IMG/VR virus record: IMGVR_UViG_3300035184_000265
Location: 1 to 38,082 of that record
DNA length: 38,082 nt
From: a virus
Strand: one strand, 5' to 3'
Position 1 is the first letter of the stretch. Every line of letters begins with the position of its first letter. The notes beneath the pieces were generated by a model. That model was not told where the DNA came from. It worked only from the letters and a program-made list of their open reading frames with translations, and did no database searches. This document shows, one piece after another, positions 6,584 to 19,100 of this stretch. The translations under genes were made by a program, and so were the position numbers.

Positions 6584-9500
6584 ATGTCGTCTACAGATAG
6601 ACAAAACAGATTATTATTAGCAGAAGATTGGAAGCGAGTCTACCAGTCATTTAGAAACGCAGATTTTCAAAGTTACGACTTTGACAATTTACGCAGAACT
6701 ATGGTCCAGTATCTAAGGGAAAATTATCCTGAAGATTTTAACGATTATGTTGAATCGAGTGAATACCTTGCACTAATAGATCTTATTGCATTTTTAGGTC
6801 AAAATATTTCTTATCGCATTGATTTAAATGCTAGAGAAAATTACCTAGAACTTGCAGAGCGTAGAGAATCAGTTCTCCGTTTAGCACGTTTGCTTTCATA
6901 CAATCCGAAGCGAAACCAACCTGCTAACGGATTGCTAAAAATTCAAAACATTAGAACTACTGAAGAAGTTAGAGATAGCAATAATGTCAATTTACAAGGC
7001 CAGACTATAACTTGGAATGATCCTGCTAATAGTGAGTGGTATGAGCAATTTATTAAAGTAATGAATACTGCATTACCTGTTAACGGAACATTCGGTCGTC
7101 CGGCAAAGAAATCAGTTATAGCAAATGTTGACACAGAGCAGTATAGATTTAGTAGTACTAATACTGATGTACCTACATATCAATTTAATAAAAACATTGA
7201 TGGTAGAGCTGTGCGTTTTGAAATAGTATCTACAGATATTACGGATACTGTTGAAGAAGAAGCACCGTTTCCGGGAAATAACTTTGCTATGTTATATAGA
7301 GACGATGGCAAAGGACCTACAAGTTCAAATACAGGATTCTTTAGTCACTTTAGACAGGGTGTATTAGACCAAGGTGTATTTACAATTAATGATTATGCAT
7401 CTAATCAGGCAGTTGCAATTGAAACTCCGCAGATTAATAATTCAGATGTTTGGTTATACAGTTTAGATAGTGTCGGTAACGAAAAAGAATTATGGACTAA
7501 AGTTGAATCCTTACAAGGTAGTAATATCATTTACAATAGTCTTAATAAAGATAATAGAAATGTGTATTCTGTATTAACTAGAGTTGACGATAGAGTTAGT
7601 TTAGTTTTTAGTGACGGTGTATTTGGAAATATTCCAACAGGACAATTTAAAACTTATTTTAGAACTAGTTTAAACGAAAGAGTAATTATTACTCCTAAAG
7701 ATTTTAGAGGAATAGCAATTACAATTCCTTATCTGTCAAAACGTAATAAATTAGAATCTCTTACAGTAACCTATAATTTACAATATACTGTTGATAACAG
7801 TACTAACAGTGAATCAACAGAATCAATAAAACAAAATGCTCCGACTACATACTATACACAAAATAGAATGGTTACTGGTGAGGATTATCAAATTGCACCA
7901 TTAGGAATTAACCAACAAATTGTAAAAGTTAAAAGTGTTAATAGAGTGTCAAGTGGTATTAGTAGATACTTTGATTTAGTAGATGCTACTAGTAAGTATA
8001 GTCAAACAACATTATATGCAAATGATGGTGTTGTTTATAAAGAATTTCAAACTAAAAAAGACGGCTTTTCTTTTACTACCAGAACTGATGTAGAAGGCGC
8101 TGTAGAAAATACCATTATACCAATTTTAAGTGATAAGAAAATTAGAAATTATTACTTTGATAAATTTAATAAAATTATAACAAGAGACTTAGGCGTTAAC
8201 TGGGTACAAACTACAAAAGACACAAACATATGTACAGGTTATTTTAAGAACATCGAAGATGTTCCGTCAACATTAGGTAGGTTTACTGGATCTATTTTAA
8301 GTCTAGTTAAAGTAGGGTCGTTAATCAAGGTAATCGCCCCGGGCTATGTTGCTAAAGTTAATCCTGCAGATATCGATACATCAACTAACCACTTTAATTC
8401 AAAGGGCGAATTAGTTAACGGAACAGTAAAACTATTAGGTGACTCTTATTACAAATGGGTAAAAGTTGTTAGAATTAACGGAACTGGATTTGAACCAAAA
8501 GATGACGGCTCTGGCGCTGTTATACTGAATGATATTATTCCATCTGGAGCAATACTATTTGAAATTAAGCCACCGCTGGCTAATAACTTAGAATCAGGTG
8601 TTAAGCAGCAAATAATTGATCAAATATTTTCATACAACACATTTGGTTTAAGATTTGACCAAGTTGCTGCAGAATGGCGTATTGTTACAGAAAACAATTT
8701 GTCATTAGGAACAGGATTTAGTGCAGGTAAAACTGGTGATGTTACAAATCAAAATCTTGATGCAAGTTGGTTAGTTTTATTTGAAACAAACGGAGAGCGA
8801 TATACTATTACATACCGTTCAATGAGATTTGTGTTTGAAAGCGATAACGAAATGCGTTTTTATTATGATTCAACTGATAAAATATTTGATAATAAAAGTG
8901 GAAAAATTATTAAAGACAGTGTCACAGTACTAAACATTAATACACAGCCTGATAATCCAGCACCGTTTACTCAAGATTTTAATTGGGAAATTGTTGATGC
9001 ATACAGAGACATAGATGGCTATATTGATAGTAAAAAATTAGAAGTAAGTTATTATGACAACGACGAAGACGGTGTAGTAGACGATGCAGATTTATTTGAA
9101 GAAATTGTTAAACCAGAAATAAATGCTACTAACAAATACATTATCTTTGAAAAAATTACAACAGCAGACGGCGTAGAAGATTTTAATTATTATCCAAATA
9201 ATAATGATACTATTATTATTCTAAATTCTAAAACAGAAGTTGCTCCGTTCAGCACATATGATGATCAGCAAATATTCTATTATATCGATACTGATGTATT
9301 TGAGATACTAGACAAGTCGACACTTAAATTAAATATCACAGCTAATTATAAAGCAAGGATAGGTAGAGATAACTTAAAATTCCGTTATATTCATGCAGCA
9401 AGTTCTGAGTCTAGAATAGACCCTAGTGCAAGCAACATTATTGATATGTATTTACTAACTAGAAACTACGATAATAACTTTAGGCTTTGGTTGCTAGAAC

Positions 9501-10144
9501 AGTCTCAAACAAAGCCGTTACCTCCAAGTAGCGATCAGTTGTTTATTGAATACGGTGCACAGTTAAACAAGATTAAGTCACTAACAGATGAAATTATATA
9601 TCATCCAGTTAAGTATAAGATACTATTTGGTAACGACGCGGATCAAGAATTGAAAGCTACATTTAAAATTGTAAAGAACGCTAACAAAGTGTTAAATGAT
9701 AATGATATTAAGACAAAGGTAATTACAGCAATTAATCAATTTTTTGCTTTAGATAACTGGGACTTTGGTGAAACATTTTACTTCTCCGAATTATCAGGAT
9801 ATGTAATTAACGAACTTGCTCCTGATGTTTCGTCATTTATTCTTACACCAGTACAAGAAGATCAAAATTTTGGTAGCTTGTATGAAATCAAATCAGAAGC
9901 AGACGAAATTTTTATAAGTGGTGCTAACGTAGACAATGTTGAAATTATTGATGCTATTACAGCTTCAAGATTAAAAGCAACAGGAAGTGTTGTAACAAAA
10001 TCTACAACAATAAATGCTGGAATACAAAGTTCAGCATTTACCGATACAGCAACACCTGTTAAGACGTCAAGTACAAATACAACTACGAGTTCAAGTTCAA
10101 GTAGTTCATCAGGCAGTTCGAGTAACGGAGGATATAGTTACTAA
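6584..10144 (+). CDS. gp6: Baseplate wedge subunit gp6, enlarged
   Basis: The 1,186-aa protein begins like gp6: LRENYPEDFNDYVESSEYLA (residues about 44-63) leads into LIDLIAFLGQNISYRIDLNA and a helical segment ending in RLARLLSYNPKRNQPANG. The C-terminal part (about 1030-1130) has IKTKVITAINQFFALDNWDF and SELSGYVINELAPDVSSF, the baseplate-J-like end of gp6. T4 gp6 is 660 aa; the extra length lies in the middle, which is beta-rich. A DxDxDGxxDxxD loop at residues 825-836 (YDNDEDGVVDDADL) is a good calcium-site candidate. The last 26 residues are Ser/Thr/Gly low-complexity. gp6 forms the wedge dimer ring that rearranges on contraction. The stop overlaps the next start by one base. Confidence 0.83.
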   Translation: MSSTDRQNRLLLAEDWKRVYQSFRNADFQSYDFDNLRRTMVQYLRENYPEDFNDYVESSEYLALIDLIAFLGQNISYRIDLNARENYLELAERRESVLRLARLLSYNPKRNQPANGLLKIQNIRTTEEVRDSNNVNLQGQTITWNDPANSEWYEQFIKVMNTALPVNGTFGRPAKKSVIANVDTEQYRFSSTNTDVPTYQFNKNIDGRAVRFEIVSTDITDTVEEEAPFPGNNFAMLYRDDGKGPTSSNTGFFSHFRQGVLDQGVFTINDYASNQAVAIETPQINNSDVWLYSLDSVGNEKELWTKVESLQGSNIIYNSLNKDNRNVYSVLTRVDDRVSLVFSDGVFGNIPTGQFKTYFRTSLNERVIITPKDFRGIAITIPYLSKRNKLESLTVTYNLQYTVDNSTNSESTESIKQNAPTTYYTQNRMVTGEDYQIAPLGINQQIVKVKSVNRVSSGISRYFDLVDATSKYSQTTLYANDGVVYKEFQTKKDGFSFTTRTDVEGAVENTIIPILSDKKIRNYYFDKFNKIITRDLGVNWVQTTKDTNICTGYFKNIEDVPSTLGRFTGSILSLVKVGSLIKVIAPGYVAKVNPADIDTSTNHFNSKGELVNGTVKLLGDSYYKWVKVVRINGTGFEPKDDGSGAVILNDIIPSGAILFEIKPPLANNLESGVKQQIIDQIFSYNTFGLRFDQVAAEWRIVTENNLSLGTGFSAGKTGDVTNQNLDASWLVLFETNGERYTITYRSMRFVFESDNEMRFYYDSTDKIFDNKSGKIIKDSVTVLNINTQPDNPAPFTQDFNWEIVDAYRDIDGYIDSKKLEVSYYDNDEDGVVDDADLFEEIVKPEINATNKYIIFEKITTADGVEDFNYYPNNNDTIIILNSKTEVAPFSTYDDQQIFYYIDTDVFEILDKSTLKLNITANYKARIGRDNLKFRYIHAASSESRIDPSASNIIDMYLLTRNYDNNFRLWLLEQSQTKPLPPSSDQLFIEYGAQLNKIKSLTDEIIYHPVKYKILFGNDADQELKATFKIVKNANKVLNDNDIKTKVITAINQFFALDNWDFGETFYFSELSGYVINELAPDVSSFILTPVQEDQNFGSLYEIKSEADEIFISGANVDNVEIIDAITASRLKATGSVVTKSTTINAGIQSSAFTDTATPVKTSSTNTTTSSSSSSSSGSSSNGGYSY
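10064..10141 (+). repeat. Ser/Thr/Gly low-complexity tail of gp6
   Basis: The last 26 codons of gp6 code for TSSTNTTTSSSSSSSSG followed by SSSNGGYSY. The eight-serine run mixes tca, agt and agc-type codons rather than repeating one codon, which suggests selection on the peptide rather than simple slippage. A GGAGG within the tail (10127-10131) serves as ribosome binding site of the next gene. Confidence 0.7.
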
Positions 10145-13100
10145 TGGCATACGATAAAGATCAAAACGAATTTCCGCTTCCGGGTGAAAATCCACAGCGT
10201 AGACAAAGTGCTAGACATTTGCCTAAGTATTTTAGGACAGACAAAAATCAAAAGTTTTTACAGTCTACATTAGATCAGTTATTACAACCTGGCGTTTCTG
10301 AAAAAGTTAATTCGTTTGTAGGTAGAAAAACCGCAAAAGCATATGATGCCAAAGCTGACAGATATTTACAAGATGTTTCAGCTGATAGAACTGACTACCA
10401 ATTAGAACCAGTTAGTGTTATTAAAGATGGATTAGGAAATACAGAATATTTAAGAGATTACATGGACTATGTAAATCAAATTGAAAATTTTGGTGGTGAT
10501 AATTCTAATCATAGTAGAAATAATAAACAAGAATATTATTCTTGGAACCCAAGTATTAACTGGGATATGTTTTCAAACTTCCGTGAATACTATTGGTTGC
10601 CTACAGGACCACAAACAGTTGTTGTCCCAGGCGACGAAAAAGAAATTACAAGTACATACACTGTTGCAGTACAAAATGCATTAGGTGATCTGTCTTATCT
10701 GTTTACTCCTGACGGAGCAACAAATAATCCTACACTAAAATTATATAGAGGTGTAACGTATAGATTTGAAATTAACGCTACAGGATTTCCGTTAACTTTT
10801 AGATCTGCAAGAACACTAGAAGATCAGTTTTTATTAACAACTGAAGTATCGCAACAAAATGTAGAAAATGGTGTTATAGAAATAACATTAGGTCCGGGCA
10901 CACCAAATGAAATTTATTATGTTGCTGATAACGACATTAACATGGGCGGCTTAATTAGAGTTGCTAACCAAACTGAAGCAAGTGTAATTGACGTAGAAGC
11001 AGAGATTGTTGGTAAAAAATATTATACTACACGAGATAACTGGAGTTTAACTAACGGACTAAAAGTACGTTTTGCAGGAGATGTATTACCTGCAAAATAT
11101 GCAAACTCGGAATGGTATGTTGAAGGTGTTGGAGACAAAATAACTCTTATAAGTGACATTGATGTTGAAGTTAGTTTTCCGGTTGGTATTGATTTGTTAG
11201 TACCATTTGATGATACTGTTGACGGCTTTGACTCACTTCCTTTTGGCTCAGCAACAGGCTATCCAAGAGATAAAGATTATATTACAATTAACCGCTCAAG
11301 TCCAGACGGCAACTTTTGGTCAAGATATAATAGATGGTTCCATAAAGAAGTAATAGAATTATCTGCAAAAATTAATAACTTAGTTCTTGAAATTGATCAA
11401 TCACAACGTGCTAATAGACCTATTATACAATTTAACCAAGGATTAAAATTATACAACTTTGGTACAAAAACAAAACAAGTAGTTGACTTACTTGATAATT
11501 TTACTACAGATGCATTTAGTACAATTGAAGGTAGCGTAGGCTATAACATTGATAGTGTTCAACTTGCAGAAGGAATGAGAGTATTATTCCTTAATGACAC
11601 AGACCCGTTAGTTAAGGGTAGAATCTTTGAAGTTAAATTTATTAACTTTACAGGAAGCGGTGTTAACGGACAAATTAGTTTAGTTGAAACAACAGATAGT
11701 TTGCCACTAGCAGGCGAAAACGTTTTAATTACTAGAGGTGATGACCATGCAGGTACAATGTGGTATTACGATAGTGTTACTTGGAATAAAGCACAAGAAA
11801 AAATAGCGGTTAATCAACCACCGGTGTTTGATATTTTTGATGCAAATGGAAAAAGTTATTCAGACACAACAATTTATCCTGCATCAACTTTTAGAGGTAC
11901 AAAACTCTTTAGTTATAAAGATGGCCAAGGAAAAAATGACGTTGCATTAGGATTTCCAATTTCTTACAGAAGTATTGAAAACGTAGGCGATATTGTTTTT
12001 AACTTTAATTTTAACCAAGATAAAACACAATACCAAATTGACGACCAAACATATAGTATAAATGTTAATAACGGTTATATAAGACAGTATTTGTCAAATA
12101 ATCAATATCAGTTAATAGGTGCGTATGTTAAAGCAAGTGCATTTAGTAGCCAAGATGTAGTACTACAGTATGTTAACGATGGCACAAAGATTAACTATCC
12201 AATTAATAGTTATAATCAAAGTGCATTTGTTAGTGACCTAAGTGTTAACGTAACTGTTGACAATAAAGTTGTATACGAAAATATCGATTATGAAATAGTA
12301 GCTACAGCAGATAAAATAAAATCAGTTAAGTTTTTAAATAAGGTTTCAGAAAATGCAAACATTATAATTAAAACATCGTCTGATACTTCTAAGAACCAAA
12401 ATGGCTTTTATGAAATTGCTCCAAACTTAGAAAAAAATCCTCTTAATGCCGATGTTGACACATTTACACTAGGTGAAGTTACTGATCATGTTAATAGTAT
12501 TACACAAAATGCTCCGGATTTCGTTGGAGTATTCCCTGGAGTTAGTAATTTAAGAGACTTGTTTAATTTAAGTGTTTACGGTACAAAGTTTATTAAACAT
12601 TCTGCTCCGTTAAACCTTGCAATGTTTTCTACATTAGATAAAGAGTCTAATGTAATTAAATCATTAAGATTTGCTAAAAAAGAATATAGTAAATTTAAAA
12701 GAATGTTTTTAGAACATGCCGAAGAGTTACCTTTTAGTGGAACAGTAAAACAACACGTAGATGCAGTAATTTCAGAAATTACTAAAGATAAAATTAACAC
12801 AATGCCTTTCTACTTCTCGGATATGATAGGCTATGGTGCATCTATTACAACTACTATAACAATTGAAGATAGTGGTACTAGATTTTATGCACTTACAAAA
12901 CCGTTTGTTTTAAACGAACTTAGCACACGTTCAGTTAGTGTATATTTAAACGGAACACAATTAATACACAAACAAGATTATGTGTTTAATACTGAAGGTT
13001 ATTTAGATGTTATTGCAACTAAGCAATTTGGCGACATATTAGAAATTAATGAGTATGAAACTACAAATGGAACATACATACCGTCGACACCAACAAAATT

Positions 13101-16100
13101 AGGTTTATTTCCTAAGTATATTCCGGAATTATTCCAGGACGATACATATGGTTCTGCACCAATGATGATCAGAGGTCACGATGGTAGTATAATAAAAGCA
13201 TTTGGTGATTACAGAGACGAGTTAATTTTAGATTTAGAAAAGAGAATCTTTAACAATATTAAAACAGAATACGATGCTTCTATGTTTGATGTTAACGATT
13301 ACCTTCCTAACACTTTTAGAAATACACAATTTTCTAGATCAGACGTATATCAACCAATGATTACAGATTTTATTCAATGGTTAGAATTAATTGACGAAGA
13401 TTATACTGTTCAAAAATATTATGATAGAGTAGATGCATATTCTTGGAATTATTCAAATATGAATTCGCCTACTGGTGAGCGTTTAGCAGGATGGTGGAGA
13501 GGAGTATATAGACAACTCTTTGATACTGATCGTCCTCATACTAATCCTTGGGAAATGCTAGGATTTAGTATTAAACCTACTTGGTGGGAAACACAATATG
13601 GTCCTGCTCCATATACTAATGAAAATTTATTATTATGGGAAGATTTACAAGCAGGCATTATTAGATCTGCAACAACAGATTTTTCAATTAATAAAAAATA
13701 TGCTCGTCCGGGTTTATTAAATTTTATACCTGTAGATAGTAACGGTAACTTACTAAGTCCGTCAGACTCAAATGCTGTACAGCGTTTTGCGTCAGTTGGA
13801 TTAGATTCCCCATTCACGTTTGGCGATAATGGACCTATTGAAAATGTATGGAGACAGAGTTCAGATTTTCCGTTTGCATTGTTAACAAGTTGGATGATTA
13901 ATTCACCAAGTTCGTTACTAGCAACAGGGTTTGATAGATCAAGACAAATTAGAAATACACTAGGACATATAGTTTACAAGCCTACAATGAATCATTTAAC
14001 ACTTGCTGATTTAGTGTTTCCAAATACTTCAAAAGAAGAAGTACAAGTATTAACATCAGGCATAGTAAATTACGTTGCAGCATATATGGCTAGTAGCATA
14101 ACAGCAAATTATAGTGATTACACTCGTAAACTAAAATCTATAAAAAACTGTTTGGCATTTAAATTAGGCGGATTTACTGATAAGTCTAAATTTAAATTAA
14201 TTCTAGAATCTAGAACACCGTTAAACAGCGGCAATGTGTTTATTCCGGAAGAAAACTATAACATATTATTACATACTAGTTCCCCAATAAAAACAATTAA
14301 TTACAGTGGTGTTATTGTAGAAAAACGACCTACTGGTTTTGTTGTAAGAGGTTATAACAAAGAAAATCCAGTATTTAAATGGTATCAGCCTTTTAGTTCA
14401 AATAAAGATATTAATATAAACATTGGCGGAGTGTCAGAAGCGTTTAGTAATTGGGATGCCGGTAAAGTATACGTTAAAGGAAAGAATATTCAGTACCTGA
14501 ATAATTATTATTCAGTACTAGAAACTCATACAGCAACAAGTGTTTTTGAAACATCTAAGTTTGCAAAACTTCCTAATTTACCTACAGTAGGCGGCGCAGA
14601 CGCAATATTTAAAGAACGATTTAATAAATTTGATACACAAGTTATGTCTTATGGATCTAATTTAGATACAATACAAGATGTTGTAGACTTTTTACTAGGT
14701 TATGAACAATGGTTAAAAGCCCAGGGATTTAGATTTGAATATTACGATGGTGAAGAACAAGTACTTTCAGACTGGAAAAATAGTTGTAGAGAGTTTATGT
14801 TTTGGAGTACACAAAATTGGACAGAAGGCGCACTTATTGCACTAAGTCCAGTCGCTGATGAAATAAACTTTGAAACTGAATATTCAACAGTTGATAATAT
14901 ATTTGATAATTTTTACGGCTACAGTTTATTAAAAGCAGACGGTACTAAGTTTTCAGAAGAATTTACAAGAATAAGCAGACAAGATCCAAACAAATTTAAA
15001 ATACGTCCGAGAAAAACTAGTGACGGTGTGTATGCTGTACAAATACCAATAATAAGAAAAGAACATATTGTATTATTAGATAATACAACAGTGTTTGGTG
15101 ATGTAATATATCAACCACCTACAGGTTACCGTCAGGACAGAATACGTTCATTGGGATATAGAACTGTAGATTGGGATGGTAGTTTAAATATACCAGGCTT
15201 TATATATGACCAAGCTATTGTTACAGAATGGGAGCCTTGGGCAGACTACAACATTGGCGCATTAGTTAAGCATAAACAATTCTTTTATAGTGCAAACAAT
15301 AAACTAACTGGTAGTGAAATATTTGAAGCATCTAGCTGGACACGTCTTGCTAATAAACCGGAAAGTAAATTACTTACTAACTTTGAATATAAAACAAATC
15401 AGTTTGCTGACTTTTATGATCTAGACACAGATAACTTTGATGTAGAACAACAAAAGTATGCACAACACTTAATCGGATACCAGAACAGAGATTACTTAGC
15501 AAACATTATTAATGACGATGTGAGCCAGTACAAGTTCTATCAAGGAATGATTAAAGAAAAAGGTACATTAAATAGTCTTAATAAGTTGTTTGACGTACTT
15601 AGTGGAGCTGATAAAGAAAGCATTGATTTTTACGAAGAGTGGGCAATTAAACAAAGCCAATACGGAGCGAGTGAAGGATTTGACGAAGTTGAATTTAAAT
15701 TAGACGAATCTAAAATTAGATATAATCCGCAACCGTTTATTCTTACTAACGATTTCACAGGCGAAGAAACTGATTTAATTTATAGAATATCTGATTTCCA
15801 AGTTTATAAAAAGCCAGCAAAATATAATAATAAGCCGTTCCCTACAACTGATGATTTACCACAATTTACAAAGTCACCTGGATATGCACATATTGAAGAT
15901 GTATCGATTATATTAAGTGAGTATATAGATCTTGTTAATGTAGACTTTAATAGAATTAAAAACAATCAATATCTTTGGGTAGGAGACAGGAATGCGCAAT
16001 GGAATATATATCAGCATGTAAACTCCGGTTATACTATTACAAGTATTAAAGGAAATGCTACAGCAGTTAGTGTTGGTTCATCAGATAAAGATCAGTTTAA

Positions 16101-19100
16101 AATTACAATTGATACTTCTGTTACAGATATAAAAGTTGGCGACATTGTTGGCATTTATGATCTTATTGAAACTGATTACACTACAACTGATAGTACATAT
16201 CCAATAGCAAATCAAACAACAGTAGATGTTGATGGATTCTTTAAAATACTTAAAATTAGTGTAAACGAAATTATTATCGAAACTAACAAAGTAATTTCCG
16301 ACGTTAATCAATGTAAAGGAATCTTAACAAAATTTACTCCAGTAAGAGCAGAATCTTATGAACAAGCAAATAGTATTGCACAAGCAGGCATTGAAAAAGA
16401 TAGCCTACTATGGGTTGATAGTGATGACAGCGGCGATTGGAGAGTTATTAAAAATAATAAACCATTTAACTTATTACAGCGTATTGAAGGCGAAGATAGA
16501 GTACCGTTTAATAGTTTCTCAGATACAATAGCTATTGATAATAGAAATGTTACAATGGCAGTGTCAACACCTTTAAGTGGATCATTAGATATAAACGGTG
16601 ATCCGGTAGCAGGCGATGGAAAAGTTTTTGTTTACACTAGAGGCGGCAATAATCAAAACTTCCAATTTACACAAATTGTTGAGCCAGTAACACCAATAGC
16701 AGATTTACAAAAAGGATTTGGTAAAGGACTTGGAATTAGTTCAGATGGCAAATATTTAGTTATTGGTTCACCAGATAGTTCAAATGTAAAAACTAAATTT
16801 AAAGGATTGTACAGTACTACAACTGATTATCAAAACACAGAAATTGTTTCATACAATGATCAATTATGGGAAGCTGTAATTGATATTAATGGTGCTAATT
16901 TATCACAGCCGTTTGGTAGCTTTACAGCAATGGTCGAAGTATTATTAGACAACAATATTACTGGTGGCGAAATACAATTTAATAATTTACTAGCAGGTAA
17001 TTATCCGTTTGTAAATACTGAAACAAATCACATACTAGTAAGAGCCGGCAAAGACCAATATACAGCAACAGGCCCAGGCGATACTGTTTTCTTAGATTGG
17101 TATGCTACTACAACGGCAAACCAAGGACAAGATCCTGCTAATTTAACTAGAGCTCCGTTTGGAGGAGAGTTACCGTTAGTAACTGAAGCGTTCTTAGAAA
17201 GTGGATTAGTAGTACAAAAGAAAATTGATGTAGTATTATATATTGATGCATTTTCAGTAATACCAAGCATAGGCGATCAAATAGACGCACAGGGAGTATT
17301 TGGGTATGTAGAATACGTATACCAAGAAGGTCCAAGTTGTGTAGTTTATGTAAGCGGTAGTGTAGGTGTTTGGCAAGAGACTGAAGCATTGTATTTAGAA
17401 ACAGGAGAGTTTATAGGACAATATGTTCGTAACGCTCCTAAGGAATTAGCGCAAGTAGACACTACAGAAGATTTAGGCGGCTATTGGTGGTTTGATCTTC
17501 CTGCAACAGTAACAACAACAAGTATTGTTGAAGATGAAGGTAGAGCATTAGCAATTTATAATATTGTTCCTGCAGGTAAAACAGCAATTACATCCGCTGG
17601 TGGAAATATTTACGATTATAATAATACTGAAATATTTGAAGGTGCTAACAATATTAACAGTTATATTAGAACACTTACATCTGAAGGTACGCCAGGCGCA
17701 TACGGAAACTTTGATATTATTGAGAGTGATTTGTTTGTAGTTAGATCTCCCAAAACACTCACTGACATTCTTGCTGTTGGCGACGATGTTAGTTTATTAG
17801 TGTTAAATCTTCCAAACTTAAATGATCAATCGTATGTTGATATTACACCAGCAGGAATAAATTATACAGAAACAAATAAATCACATACACTGTTTGATTT
17901 GTGGGACGGTTACATTGAATTTTCTTTAGATGAGCCGGATGACTTTGGTAATTATTATGAGCCACTAGTTGGACAATTTGTAAGAGATACTACAACAGGT
18001 GCAACGGCACAAGTTGCTTTCTATCAAAGAGATTCTAGAAACGCAACAATATTTGTTAAAGATGTTCAAGGTACAAACAACTGGTCATTAGGTAGTGAAA
18101 ACGGTGAACCATCTACTATTGAAATGTTGAGAATACCAACTAATCCATCTCCAGTATATAATGTTACAAGAGATTTAGGAAATATTAAAGCTACGTCATT
18201 AGGTAGTACTAACTTAGGCATAGGAAAACTTTGTGTATTCCAGCTTGATGCTGAAATTGCAACTGTTCCTGTAAATGATACTATCATAGGTGCAGAATAT
18301 ATTATCTATAAAGATACTACAATTTTAGGATTACCAACAGATGCAAATATTCCGTCTTCCTTAAACTTAGATTGGAAAAATATATACAGAGTTCCGGTAA
18401 ATGCTGATGGAGAAGCATTACCGTTAAACAATTATGGTATGTTCTCTGTATACATTAGAGAAAACGTAAGCACATTTACTCCACAAGGCTCCTTTATTGT
18501 TCCTGAACAAATTGACGGATTGCGCATAGGATCCAATATTAAAATAGCCAAGCGTAACGAATTGTATAAAGCATTTATTGGGTGTGCTGGCAATGGCACA
18601 GAAGCTAATCCAGGTAGAATTTACTTTTTAAACAATGGAATAGACGAAGAAGGAATATCATACAACTGGGACCTTGCTAAAGATAAGAGATACAAAGGTG
18701 CATTTGGTAATGATAAAGATTACTACTTAAATGATATCGTGTTTAATGATGGCAATTTTTACACTGCACAAACTAACATAGCAAACGGTGATAGCTTTAA
18801 TATATTAGATTGGCAACTTGCTACTGACGATAAAATTAAAAGTATTGATTATATTGGATATATACCAAACGATACTGACCATGTTTATAATAATGATTCA
18901 TCCTTAAAACTTGATGCAACTGGGTTGACATCGTTTGGTAAAGATTTTGATATTAGTGACGACGGTGAAGTATTAGTTGTTACAGCAGAGTACACAGGCG
19001 CTGCTAACAAAGTTATTGTTTATAGAAACGTAAATGATAACTATCAAAATTATCAAGAATTTGAAGCAACGCAAGTAGATGACGGATTTGGCACTCAAAT

